A DNA stretch of 64,000 bases from Adiantum capillus-veneris (taxonomy: Eukaryota > Streptophyta > Polypodiopsida > Polypodiales > Pteridaceae): assembly GCA_014529385.2 (NCBI GenBank), contig CM043946.1, positions 37,088,058-37,152,057 of the forward strand, in the 5' to 3' direction. Below the pieces are notes generated by a model. That model ran no database searches, was not told where the DNA came from, and saw only the letters and a list, made by a program, of their open reading frames with translations. The stretch's first letter is position 1; each line of letters starts with the position of its first letter. The position numbers and the translations under genes are program-made. Shown here in pieces: positions 1-11,877 of the stretch.

Positions 1-4
1 TGAG

Positions 5-67
<63 letters not shown>
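1..67. repeat. (GA)n microsatellite inside CACTA-1
   Basis: An almost pure GA tract upstream of the TNP2 gene. The reverse complement sits at the matching place in CACTA-2 (about 18957-19013), so the array is part of the element and predates the split of the two copies. Confidence 0.95.
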
Positions 68-70
<3 letters not shown>

Positions 71-132
71 GACGAAGAATGCCAATAGAATATTAAATTT
101 GTTGTCCAGGTTATAAGATTGTTATCCTCATT

Positions 133-3100
133 ATGAGTAGTGACGAGGATGTGGGACCGTCCAACCGAAACACCTATCTCTCAACGAGGGTCTTATGTCC
201 TTGTAATCAATGCAAGCATGCTGTGTGACGGACAAGACGTGTTTCTTTGCAGCACGTTCGTGAATTTGGCGAGTTCGATCCATCTATTAAAGATCGAGTT
301 GTTGCCAATTATAACTCGTCGGACTCTGACGCTGGCCAACAAGCAACAATCTTGCAACCCAATAGACGTGTTTGCAGGCGCTTTGGTCAAGCACCATATG
401 TGAGGCCACAAGATGTAGCCTCTGACATCTAGAGGGATGATCATGCAGAGCACATTCCCAACGAGGCAATGTTTGAGCCCGAGATTGATGAAATGATCGA
501 GACGATCATGGATTCAGAAAGGCTTATCTATGATGATATGAAAAGTGAAGCCGATACGCCATTGTATAATGGAGCACGTATGTCTAGATTGAAAGCACTC
601 CTGGTTCTTCTCAACATGCAGGCAAAGTTTGGATGGAGTGCGTCACAGCGCTTTTCAGGTGATCTATTACAATTAGTTTACTTTAATAAAACTCTAAATG
701 TATAATGATCTGATAGATTTTCACACGACTGTATCGTATTTTTATGTTGTGTAGATTGCTTAAAGAGCACATACTACCAGCTGACAATGTGATGCCAGAT
801 TACCGAGATGAAGCAAGAAAGATTTTGCGAAACTTGGGGATGGATTACAATTCTATCCACGCTTGTCCTAATGACTGCATTCTTTTCAGAGGGGAATACA
901 TAGACATGGAGAAGTGTCCGAAATGTGACTCCGAAAGATATCGAGTAGATCTCCACGGGACAAAAATTCCACAAAAGGTTTTGCGACATTTTCCTCTACT
1001 TCCTCACATCAAGAATTTCTTCGAATGTAAGTCCATGGCCGCCCTAGCATCATGGCATGAGGAGAATAAATCTTCGGATGGTGTGCTACGAATTCTTGCA
1101 GATTGCGCAGCCTGGAAACATATAGATGCAACATGGTCGGATTTTGCCAGGGAAGCTCGAAATTTGCGCTTAGGCCTGGCTATGGATGGCGTAAATCCAT
1201 TTGGTCAAAGATCAACATCTTACAGTGTATGGCCCGTTGTCATCGTCAACTACAACATTCCCCTGTGGTTGACTACGAAGAAGGGGCATCTATGGCTAAG
1301 CTTGATTGTGCCAGGGCGATATAAAGTGGAGAACATGGATGTGTATCTTTGTCCACTATTGGAAGAGCTACAACAATTGTGGATTGGCATAGAGGTGGTG
1401 GATATGAGCCGACACACAGGACGACGGAATGCTTTGATCAGAGGCATTCTAATGTGGACCATGCATGACTATCCCAGGCTAACAGAATGCTCAGGTGATC
1501 TATTCACACTCCTCACTCAGACACTGTAAATCTTGTTTTTTCCCATAGTTGATCTATTATCATGTGTATACATGCAGGGCTTCAAACAAGCGGATACAGA
1601 GCATGTGTCACATGTGGACCTAGACTGAATGCACGTAGGGCGCCCTCACTGAAAAAGAAAATCTACGAAGGTCATCAAGCGTATCTTCCAGAGAATCATG
1701 TGTTACGCGATGGCTTTTTGGGAAGAGAGCCACCAAGGATGTCTGCACAAGCATGGTTAGAGCAGAAGGAGATGTGCGATGACGGATTGCCTCCAGGGAT
1801 GAAGAGACTATCTCTATGGTACGAGTTACCATACTGGCCCCGACTCATGATCAATCACTTGCTTGATCCAATGCACATATTCAAGAATGTGGGTAATCTA
1901 CTATGGGATCATCTGACCGGCAAGAAAGATACTTTGGGAGCCAGAGTTGACCTTAGAAATGTGGATCATATGGAGCAATATTGTCCGCAAACAGCGTTTG
2001 ATGGATCGATAAAACTCCCTAAAGCACCTTGGATTTTCACAGGAGCCCAAGAACGCAAAGTAAAAGAGACCATTCGATCTTTGCGGACCCCCACTCGCGT
2101 AATGCACTCGGTCCGAACGTGTTTTACTAAAGAAGGAAAGCTTACCGGTTTGAAGTCACACGATTGGCATAAAATGTGTCAGGTACGTTCATAGTGGACT
2201 TTAATAACATTGCATAAAATATGGACTTTAATATCATTGTTGCACATACTTTACAGTTTATTTTATCGGTTTCTATTGAGGGATGTTTGTCTCTCGACAT
2301 CCGTAACACAATCTACAAACTTGCAAAGCTGGTGCAATGGATCTCACAGAAGGAGATCAACGTAGACTCCATACCATTCGCCAAACTAAATGCTGCGGAG
2401 CTTGTGTACATGTTTGAGAAACATTTTCCTACTACCATGCTAACCATTCAGGTGCATCTTCTTGTTCACATAGTTGATGAGGTGGAAATAGCTTGCACAA
2501 TTCATTCCAGATGGATGTTCTTCTTAGAACGTTTCATGAAAACTCTTAAGGGATATGTGCGTCAAAAGGCACGTCCCGAGGGTAGCATGGCAGAAGGTTG
2601 GTTGGTATCAGAGTCCCTAGTGTACATTGGAGAGTGGCTAGACGGATTTGATAAAGCCCTGGACACGCTATGGCGAACCATAGAGAATGAACGCATATCT
2701 GGGATTGTCATGTGCAATCTCAGTGTTGAGAAGAAGATGACGGAAGATCTAGAGGCTAAAATCAACTGATTTTGCATGCTTCACAATCCAGTGATGTAAA
2801 GGTGGATTTCACAATATGAGGATGCAAAGCAAGAGCGACAAAGGGCACGAATCGAGTGGAGACAGGGAAGAAGAGCACCCATGCACTATCCGACGGTTCT
2901 GGAGAGCCTACCAACATTCATGAGCTTAAGATGGATGCACAACCAATTGAAAAGCGCACAACAACGCGGTGACGAAGTGACTGAGGAAGAGTGGGAGTAC
3001 TCTCGGGGTTGCGCGACCAAGGTAAGTTTGCAATGTACGACTAGCTAGTGACTTTATTTCTAAACGTTTGAACGGCCACTCATAATCTTTGTTCGTTGTA

Positions 3101-6100
3101 GTATAAGTCATACACAGCAGCATGGTGTAAAGGTCGACATTTTAGGGTGGAACGGATCGACAAAAACCGTTTTACTCAAGATTGTGGAATCATGGCAAAA
3201 TTTGAACAATCTAGTCGACGATGTTCCTCTAATGTAGATCCTGTGGTGGCGGAACTCACTTACTTCGGCACGCTACAAGATATTTTGAGGATCGATTACA
3301 GAGGATTTTTTGTCGACTTGTTCGACGTGCAATGGTTTAAGATAATCATGGAGGGTCGCAACGCTACTGTGCGTAAACGAGAGTTTGGTTTTCTTGAGGT
3401 GGATTCTACTAAGAAATGGACTGACATGGTCGGATTTTGCCAGGGAAGCTCGAAATTTGCGCTTAGGCCTGGCTATGGATGGCGTAAATCCATTTGGTCA
3501 AAGATCAACATCTTACAGTGTATGGCCCGTTGTCATCGTCAACTACAACATTCCCCCGTGGTTGACTACAAAGAAGGGGCACCTATGGCTAAGCTTGATT
3601 GTGCAAGGGCGATATAAAGAGGAGAACATGGATGTGTATCTTCGTCCACTATTGGAAGAGCTACAACAATTGTGGATTGGCATAGAGGTGGTGGATATGA
3701 GCCGACACACAGGACGACGGAATGGTTTGATCAGAGGTATTCTAATGTGGACCATGCATGACTATCCCGGGCCAACATAATGCTCAGGTGATCTATTGAC
3801 ACTCCTCACTCAAACACTATAAATCTTGTTTCTTCCCATAGTTGATCTATTATCATGTGTATACATGCAGGGCTTCAAACAAGCGGATACAGAGCATGTT
3901 TCACATGTGGACCTAGACTGAATGAACGTAGGGCGCCCTCACTGAAGAAGCAAATCTACGAAGGTCATCAAGCGTATCTTCCAGAGAATCATGTGTTACG
4001 CGACGGATTTTTAGGAAGAGAGCCACCAAGGATGTCTGCACAAGCATGGTTAGAGCAAAAGGAGATGTGCGATGACGGATTTCCTCCAGGGATGAAGAGA
4101 CTATCTCTATGGTACGAGTTACCATACTGGCCCTGACTCATGATCAATCACTTGCTCGATCCAATGCACATATTCAAGAATGTGGGTAATCTACTATGGG
4201 ATCATCTGACCGGCAAGAAAGATACTTTGGGAGCCAGAGTTGACCTTAGAAATGTGGATCGTATGGAGCAATATTGTCCGCAATTAGCGTTTGATGGATC
4301 GATAAAACTCCCTAAAGCACCATGGATTTTCACAGGAGCCCAAGAACACAAAGTAAAAGAGACCATTCGATCTTTGCGGACCCCCACTCGAGTAATGCAC
4401 TCGCTCCGAACGTGTTTTACTAAAGAAGGAAAGCTTACCGGTTTGAAGTCACACGATTGGCATAAAATGTGTCAGGTACGTTCATAGTGGACTTTAATAT
4501 CATTGCATAAAATGTGGACTTTAATATCATTGCTGCACATACTTTACAGTTTATTTTACCGGTTGCCATTGAGGGATGTTTGTCTCTCGACATCCGTAAC
4601 ACAAGCTACAAACTTGCAAAGCTGGTGCAATGGATCTCACAAAAGGAGATCAACGTAGACTCCATACCATTCGCCAAACTAAATGCTGCAGAGCTTGTGT
4701 GCATGTTTGAGAAACATTTTCCTACTACCATGCTAACCATTCAGGTGCATCTTCTTGTTCCCATAGTTGATGAGGTGGAAAGAGCTGGCACAGTTCATTC
4801 CAGATGGATGTTCTTCTTAGAACATTTCATGAAAACGCTTAAGGGATATGTGCGTCAAAAGGCACGTCTGGAGGGTAGCATGGCAGAAGGTTGGTTGGTA
4901 TCAGAGTCCCTAGTGTACATTGGAGAGTGGCTAGACGGATTTGATAAAGCTCGGGACACGCTATGGCGAACCATAGATGATGAGCGCATATCTGGGATTG
5001 TCATGTGCAATCTCGGTGTTGAGAAGAAGATGACGGAAGATCTAGAGGCTAAAATCAACCGATTTTGCATGCTTCACAATCCAGTGATGCAAAAGTGGAT
5101 TTCACAATATGAGGATGCAAAGCAAGAGCGACAAAGGGCACGAATCGAGTGGAGACGGGGAAGACGACCACCGATGCACTATCCGACGGTTCTGGAGAGC
5201 CTACCAACATTCATGAGCTTAAGATGGTCGCACAACCAATTGAAAAGCGCACAACAATGCGGTGACGAAGTGACTGAGGAAGAGTGGGAGTACTCTCGGG
5301 GTTGTGCGACCAAGGTAAGTTTACAATGTACGACTAGCTAGTGACTTTATTTCTAAACGTTTGAACGGCCACTCATAATCTTTGTTCGTTGTAGTATAAG
5401 TCATACACAGCAGCATGGTGTAAAGGTGGACATTTTAAGGTGGAACGGATCGACAAAAAGCGTTTTACTCAAGATTGTGGAATCATGGCAAAATTTGAAT
5501 AGTCTAGTCGACGACGTTCCTCTGATGCAGATCTTGTGGTGGCGGAACTCACTTACTTCGGCACGCTACAAGAGATTTTGAGGATCGATTACAGAGGATT
5601 TTTTGTCGGCTTGTTCGACGTGCAATGGTTCAAGATAATCATGGAGGGTCGCAACGCTACTGTGCGTAGAGGAGAGTCTGGTTTTCTTGAGGTGGATTCT
5701 ACTAAGAAATGGAATGACCTAAGAGACACTTTCGTACTACCCGAGCATTGTGAACAAGTAAGTATGTAAATAGTTAACATCCCCCTTTTACAAGTTATGT
5801 GCTTGAAAGCTTTCATGTAAGTTATGTGGCTCTGGTAGGTAATATTTCATCCTACAAAGTCTACATCAAGTTGGTGGTATGTCATAGAGGTAGCCCCTCG
5901 TAGTGCAAGGACGTATGAAGGCTACCATGTGCCAATCACAACGGCATCAATGGAGGAGATCAAAGAAGATGCTCAATCACAAGCCGCTGCGGTGGTGCCA
6001 GACGAGCATCAAGATGCTACTACTCTATATGGGGTGCATGCAGAGGAGCTACAAAATGAAACAGAGGATATGTGTTTAAACGGAGAGATCTATATAGATA

Positions 6101-6147
6101 TAGGAAGTTATGCTGAGTTATGCGAGGATGAGAGAGAGATCTCTTAA
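133..6147 (+). pseudogene. TNP2-like CACTA transposase, broken, with internal duplication
   Basis: TNP2 is the DDE-type transposase of CACTA elements. The ATG at 133 begins the exon that is still open in CACTA-2. Visible in order: a Cys-rich segment near 880-930 (CPNDC, then CPKC); the transposase_21 core with AMDGVNPFG near 1180 and DPMHIFKNV near 1870, the expected catalytic region; a DUF4218-like region 2221-2769; and a DUF4216-like region 3147-3420 and 5536-5769 (YFGTLQ, then RGFFVDLFDVQWF). Exons are separated by short AT-rich introns. Lesions include CGA to TGA near 225, a TAG near 430, a small deletion near 640, TGA near 2767 and TAA near 2797, and TGA near 4135. The block 1131-3423 is repeated at 3424-5716, so the core and C-terminal exons occur twice. 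It cannot encode a full transposase. Confidence 0.9.
1131..5716 (+). repeat. 2,293-bp tandem duplication within TNP2
   Basis: Unit 1 is 1131-3423 and unit 2 is 3424-5716. The offset is 2,293 at every landmark compared (open frames starting 1562/3855 and 2221/4514; the junction at 1131/3424; ends at 3418/5711), so there is no net length change between units, only scattered substitutions. The junction fuses the DUF4216-like exon (ending near codons for KKWTD) directly to the middle of the transposase core. CACTA-2 has a single copy, so the duplication arose in this lineage. Confidence 0.95.
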
Positions 6148-6419
6148 AGCCACAAATATTATATTTGAACAATTTTGCTCTGTGTTGTAAAAGCTCTGGC
6201 TCTCTAAGTACCTTCCATGGTGTATAACGCTCTTTTCTACTCGCGCTCACATCTTTTGATTGAAAATTCTGAGTTTTCGACTTCCCTCTTCTATCACTCA
6301 ATTCATTGCGTCATTGTATTTATATGCGTCATTACGTCATTTTATTTAATGGTTTTTGCGTCATTGTCTACTCTATTCATTCCATATTAAGTTTAAATAT
6401 TCGTGTGTTTAATGCAGGT

Positions 6420-7729
6420 ATGGATGATGAGGAGTTTCTTTCTTCTTTGTCACCGCAGCAGAGACAGTGGTACGTGGAGCGTCATCGCTCTGGCGCATCA
6501 TCCTGCGTTCCTACTCCATCCACATCTCCCTCTCTCTCGGAGCATTCGGCGCGCTCCGAAGCTTCGGCGTCGACGAGACGAGCTTCACACTCGTCTAGAC
6601 ACCGGCGCTCTAGTGGTGGCGGTGGCGGTTGTTGTGGGGATTCCGCCGCCGATGCCTCCACACCGCCTCGTGTTCGACGAGGCTCTTTACCCTCCCCTTC
6701 TTTGCCCGCCCCCACACCAGCCACAACATCGCCATCTACGCTAGGTTTTGTGCGGCTGACTGTTCCTAGCAGCTACACACCTCTACCTACTCCGCCAGAA
6801 GCCACCCCACTCGACACTCCTCGCTTCGGGGTCCAGACGTCGGTGGAGACACCTGACGTCCGTACCCCCATCGACACGCCGCTAGAGACCCCTGCCGGGA
6901 CACCCAGGTTCACGCGTCACCGGCCAGAGGGCTTTCCTTACTTCGTCGACTTCAGCGGCGGCATCATCATGGATGATGACGGCAAGAAGGTGATCTCGCG
7001 CATGCGTGGTCTTTGCTCTCAGCTGTTTAGACACTACATACTAAACAAATGGAGTGAATTACCAAGTGATTTAAAAAATAGAGTCATCAGCATACTTCAT
7101 GATGAGTTTCCCATTCCAACACGGGATCAGCGCTTCAATGAAGACCTGATGAAGATTCGAATGCGCGAATACTGCAAACACAAGCGTTCCGAAGTGCAAA
7201 AATCAATCAAGCATGGGTGGAACAGGCCAGATTGGCTAGCCAAAGAAGATTGGAAGAATGCGAAGAAAGTAGCGCGCGAGAATCCCGACAAGTGGAAGCA
7301 ACAAAAGGATGCAGCTAGAGCGCAAGTAGAGGCAGGTAGCTCGCACCACTTGGGGAGCGGTGGATGGGAATCATTTGAGGCCGATTTTGTAAGTGTTTTT
7401 GCATTGCTCTTTATGTTCGATAGTTTAGGGTTTATGAGTTTTTTAATTCTAACATAATGAAATCTTTGTATGTTTTGACAGTGGTCGATGACAGGACGTG
7501 ATTCCACACCGTACGAGTGCAAGTACGCAGGCCGGAAGGGCTTAAACGCCCTGATGGACATTCTCAGTTCTCGCGGCGGCATGGTTAGTATTAGGGTTTA
7601 CTCTTTTCTATTTTTTGTATTGTTTTATACATGTCGTTATATGTTTGTACTTACTGAAAGCTGTCTTATTGTCTTTTTTTGCAGAATCCGACATATACGC
7701 CGCTTGGACACAATGAGACATCTGACTAG
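6420..7729 (+). CDS. TNPA-like CACTA protein (Ptta/En/Spm family), intact, three exons
   Basis: In En/Spm-type elements this second protein binds the subterminal repeats and helps TNP2. The model joins 6420-7388, 7482-7583 and 7685-7729: 371 residues plus stop. Both introns (7389-7481, 7584-7684) start GT and end AG and keep frame. The start is the ATG just after a TTTAATGCAG acceptor, implying a spliced leader. Residues 1-200 are low complexity, rich in Ser, Pro and Thr with a Gly run; the C-terminal half is basic and helical with several Trp residues (RPDWLAKEDW, then NPDKWKQQ), as in the plant transposase_24 family. No stop or frameshift is seen, in contrast to the CACTA-2 copy. The intact frame beside a dead TNP2 suggests it could still act on related termini. 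Family assignment is by motif reading, not a search. Confidence 0.8.
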
Positions 7730-8104
7730 ACGACGTCAGTTTAGTCGTAGCTAGATAGCATTAGTTTAGGCTTTCTCATAGCTTATCTATCATGAGACGG
7801 ATTTTATACGTCTTTTTGAACCATTTATATTATTACATTTGTCACCGCAGTTCATTTTGCCAATCAATTCTTTATGCCTATGATGTTGTACAATTTTCAT
7901 TATTACATTTGCCAATCAATTCATTTTGCCTATGATGTGTACAATTGTCAATTTTACGCTTGTCAATTTTGCAAACAATGCGTCTTGTGGGTGACTATTT
8001 TGGGTCTATTATCTACCCTTGCACTTTTTTTGAAAAGTGAATCAAGTACAATATGGTTGATGGGTGGCAGGGCATTCAATGCCCTGTCACCAAAAAAAAA
8101 TTCT

Positions 8105-8380
8105 CTCGGGCGTCGCTATAAGCGTCGCTATTTATGGCTTTGTAGCGTCGCTATGAGCGTCGCTATAGACTTCTGTTTAAACTTTGCTATAACCGTCGCT
8201 ATAGGCGTCGCTATAAGCGTCGCTATATAGCGATGCTCATAGCGACGCCTATAGCGACGCATATAGCAACGCTCTCGTAGCGATGCTATTAGCGACGGTT
8301 TTAGCGACGCCGGGGGTTATAAAAACCCAGTGTATTTCCGTCGCTAACAGCGTCACAAGAGCACACAACCTCTTGTAGTG
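8105..8380. repeat. CACTA-1 3' subterminal repeats and terminal inverted repeat
   Basis: About 250 bp filled with variants of GCGTCGCTATAA in both orientations, followed by the terminal sequence ending CTCTTGTAGTG at 8380. In characterised CACTA elements such clustered short motifs are binding sites for the TNPA-type protein. Around 8200-8250 the direct and inverted motifs form a near-perfect hairpin (stem ATAGGCGTCGCTAT with its complement). Confidence 0.9.
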
Positions 8381-9003
8381 CATCAAATGGCACAAGCTAA
8401 AAAGGGCAGAGATAATTGCTAGATTCAAATTCAAATAGTCCATTACCTAGATGTTGTGGTGGTCCTTACATGGAAGCAACAACTTAAATTCATTGATTTG
8501 TTTGAAATCCTAGTACAGTAACTTTAATCAATGTGAAAAAAATACAACATGTTTGCGATGGAAGAACATATATTAGAGGGTGTGTAAGCCCAAAACCTAG
8601 CGAACCTTCAAAATTCCTGAAACAACCAATAGAACACCCTTCCATGCTTTGATAGATTAGGGAGGGATTGATGAAGAAAAGATCAATCATGGAAGAATGA
8701 GTGCATAATCTCATCCCAAAATTGTGCCCAACATAACTTTCCACATTTTTGCTCATCAAAGTGTACTGTTTTTCCAATTCGATGCTATAACTACACATTA
8801 TTGAACAATTAAAGCTAAAACATTTGGAGGCCCTTAAGATATATTGTTATAAAGACTCATGGGTTGCTTTACATCAAATTTATCTTGCTAGTGCTGATGA
8901 CAAGCTGCTTAATCCCAGCCCATAAACATGAAACCTTATGTATATTAGAGCAAAAATACAACCTGGATGTCACCAATTGCTCTTGCTAAATAGTCCATAC
9001 ATG

Positions 9004-9058
<55 letters not shown>

Positions 9059-9380
9059 CACACACACACACAATCTTTTGGGTGTATCTTTCGTTCATTT
9101 TATAAAGTGGATATTCATTCAAGAGTGGAAATGATAAGAGACCTAGCATGCAAAGCAGAGAGAAAATTTATTGATTTTAGCCTCCATGAAATTCTAAAGA
9201 ATAAGTTTGGAGTACAAAATCTCCTTCTAAAAAAGGGAAGGATTCATCATGGACCATAAAGAAAGCTACAAAATCCAAGAGCTCAAAGTCATGGGGGTTT
9301 TGTGGGGGATTTTCTAAAGATTAACGTATAGTACCATGTAAATGTACAAGAGATGATGAGGTCATAAAATGGTGGGAAGT
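8381..9380. repeat. Segment A, left part (shared with segment C)
   Basis: Anonymous DNA flanking CACTA-1 that aligns closely with 36039-37020; from 9078 on it also aligns with segment B at 28541. It holds a (CT)n/(CA)n tract at 9007-9072. No convincing gene is present, only weak retroelement-like coding traces on the + strand near 9150-9310. Confidence 0.85.
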
Positions 9381-9390
9381 TTCTCTTTTT

Positions 9391-9528
9391 CTCTTTGATA
9401 ATGGTTCCACCCACAATTTCATCTCTATGGAGCTAGCTGAAAAGCTAGGAGTGCTACCAAAATTTATGAGTGTGATGAACATCCCAACACCTTCCACTTG
9501 TAATATTCACACTCTAGAAACGAAATAA
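9391..9528 (+). pseudogene. Gypsy-type aspartic protease remnant
   Basis: A 46-codon frame beginning LFDNGSTHNFIS and continuing MELAEKLGV matches the retropepsin signature of plant Ty3/gypsy polyproteins (usually DSGSTHNFI). The catalytic Asp is present, but the frame is closed by stops on both sides and no RT or integrase follows. Segment B carries the same remnant at 28853-28990. It is a relic, not a gene. Confidence 0.7.
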
Positions 9529-11490
9529 TTATTCCCTAAGCAAGAAGAACCCATATTGCATCATATTGAGGGTCCAAATTCCGTGATAAGGTAGGTAGAG
9601 GACAACCACGACCAAAAGCACACTATTATATGTACATGACACCATCCATTTCCATCATCCAAAGCCATGTTGGTAAGTCCTTTAGAAAACATTATTAATT
9701 TTTTCATGGAAAGAAAAAGGCCTGCTAACTCTATCATTCACAACAATAGGATGCAAGCAACTTCCTAGATGATAACAATGAGACTAGATCAAGCTGTAAC
9801 AAAATTGCTAGCTTGAGGTAAGTTTATTGCGAGAGTTGGACTGTAGAGTAGTGCAACTGTAGAGTGGTAATGTTACAATAGACAATATAGTAGGATCTAG
9901 TCTTGGTGATGAATACACAAATCATGGCTCTTTAAACAATATTGGGAGTGTTTTTTTTATACGTTTCCACATCCCAATGTGACTTCCTTGAGTACATCAA
10001 TAGTGGGTAAGCAAATCCGAATGAGGTAGAAAGTCAAACACACTCATTGCTTCTAATATACTACCATGTTTTCTATACATGTCCATGGCGTTGCTCCCAT
10101 AATTCAACTCCATGTCTAAATTGACATTGATGACAAGATCGATCATGAACGATCCTTACTTGGGCAACTGTGAAAGCAACTCTACAAGGATTTCCGTCCC
10201 AAGGCAAGCAATTCGAGAAGGGGAAGGAATTGTTATGAGTGATAAAAAGTCTTTTCTATACACAAAATCTTTAATTGAATATTCTTGTATGCTTGCGGTT
10301 GCAAACTCCTCTCATCTATCAAAATTTCTCTCCTTCTTACCTTTTTAGATGAGGCATGTAGGCGCCTGTTTTTCCCCTTACAAAGCTTGAAATTCTTAAA
10401 ATAAAGCCTTCTCCAATAAAGATTGTGAGGCTCTTGCGAGGTACCATTGGCAAGCATGAATAACAAGAGAAGAGGAACAAAAAGACTTATAGGTTATGAT
10501 GAGACAATGGATGTGCTAGGATTAGATTGGCAAGAGTATAGATTCAAGAAGCAAGAATCATAGAGAAGATCACTTGAGGAAAGAGACTGAGAAATATAGA
10601 GCTTCCAATCGAGAAATAACATAGAAATTTGGAATGATGGTGGAAGGACGGGATAACATTATAAAGGAAGAAGTCTATTGCCTTCAAAATAAGCTGAAGA
10701 AGTTTGAGAGGCATATACTCCTATGTCACAGCTAGAGGCTCCGTGCGTTCCTGGCTACTCTACAAACTTCTCGACAACGTCTTAAGCTTTTAAGGTTGAC
10801 GTTCCTACTAGCTGGTGGGATATGTGGTGACAAGGCTGCCAAGAAAATGGTCGTAATGCCTCGAGTGGTGGTAAGAGGAGTAAACTAACTTATACGCACA
10901 TTCGAGAAACTTTGTTAAGTTGCAAAGGGTTGTTGTTGAACTAACACACGAGGAGCTTTCCTCATTCGGTGGGCCAATCATGAGCGTTGACTAGTTCAAA
11001 TGGAACTTTGGTTAACGTGAATTTTTTTTGAAAAGGATAAGGCTGTCGCAATTGGTGCGGCCCAAGAAGTGTAGGTAAGCTAGGCATCGAGAAAATCCCC
11101 GGTCGCAAACCCTTGTCACGGATTTTGAATATTGTTGGGCAACAAAGAGCGATGCTCCTTTGTTTAGAACTTGGAAATCAATCTAAGTTTGCTGGTGGTC
11201 TTCGAGTTATTGGCTCAGAAACGTGGCTTACTTATAAATATAAAGTATGTGAAAAATTGGAGGCGCTAGTTGGAAGAGCGCTCCAAAGTTCGGGATGATT
11301 GGGTGGAGGCTTGCAACTCCCTTTAAATTAAACCCTGCATGTGAAAAATATGCATAAGAACAAAACCCTACATGTGAAATATACCTTCCTTGATGAGAAA
11401 AAAATAAATGCCTAATATAAAGGCACTCCAATCGTGTATAGCCGGAGCCGTGTGAATCGCATGGCAATCAGGAATCGATTCCAGGGGCCA
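9529..11490. other. Gene-poor tract of segment A
   Basis: No intact gene is visible. The tract is present in nearly colinear form in segment B (about 28991-30990). A - strand frame of about 156 codons remains open in B (29460-29930) but is interrupted in A, and I recognise no domain in it. Likely decayed transposon sequence. Confidence 0.6.
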
Positions 11491-11494
11491 GGGC

Positions 11495-11605
11495 CATCCT
11501 GCTTTATGACATAATAGTAAGCCATCCTGCGCATCCTGCTTTATGACATAATAGTAAGCCATCCTGCGCATCCTGCTTTATGACATAATAGTAAGCCATG
11601 CGCAA
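11495..11605 (+). repeat. Three direct 38-bp repeats upstream of the small gene
   Basis: The unit, containing CTGCTTTATGACATAATAG followed by TAAGCCATCCTGCGCAT, occurs three times in tandem with almost no variation. Segment B has one unit plus a diverged partial one, the latter beside the Helitron-like insertion. The array lies about 200 bp upstream of the TATA box of the 138-aa gene. Confidence 0.85.
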
Positions 11606-11800
11606 TATTCTTATTCCCGCACGCGGTAGCATCGAGCCCTGCAGGCCTTATAATACAGCTACTAGCTGTGCATGCGACGTTGTTGCGGTGACCGGAGCGG
11701 GCATCGATTCGCTTACATATTATTAATATTCCTACTCTAATGCGTCGAGTACGACCTGCACTAGCTGCTGCTGCTGCTGAGGGCCGCGGCGCCAGCTCGC

Positions 11801-11808
11801 TATAAATA
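11801..11808 (+). promoter_or_regulatory. TATA box of the 138-aa gene
   Basis: TATAAATA lies 70 bp upstream of the ATG, in a GC-richer stretch after a (CTG)n-like run, followed by a CT-rich leader. The same box is conserved in segment B at 31388-31395, which supports a real core promoter. Confidence 0.75.
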
Positions 11809-11877
11809 AGAGGCCCAGCCACCTCCTTCATCATCACCTGCCTCTCCTTCTCCTTTGTTTTTGCGCTAAGCATCAAG

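Larger units (their letters stand above)
1..8380 (+). mobile_element. CACTA (En/Spm) DNA transposon CACTA-1, 3' part
   Basis: This is the right-hand part of an autonomous-type CACTA element; its 5' end lies left of the window. It carries two genes on the + strand in the order usual for the superfamily, a TNP2-like transposase and a TNPA-like DNA-binding protein. It ends at 8380 in the inverted form of the terminus CACTACAAGAGG, preceded by a dense block of GTCGCTAT-type subterminal repeats. The same terminus, subterminal block and both genes recur in inverted orientation at 12924-19017. Segment C at 36039 has the downstream flank without the element, so the expected 3-bp target duplication is CAT (8381-8383); the upstream copy is outside the window. 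TNP2 is broken, so this copy cannot move on its own. Confidence 0.93.

Noticed and set aside
6403-6744. Alternative frame overlapping the TNPA gene
   Set aside because: A shadow frame in GC-rich low-complexity sequence; the spliced TNPA frame is supported by the second copy.
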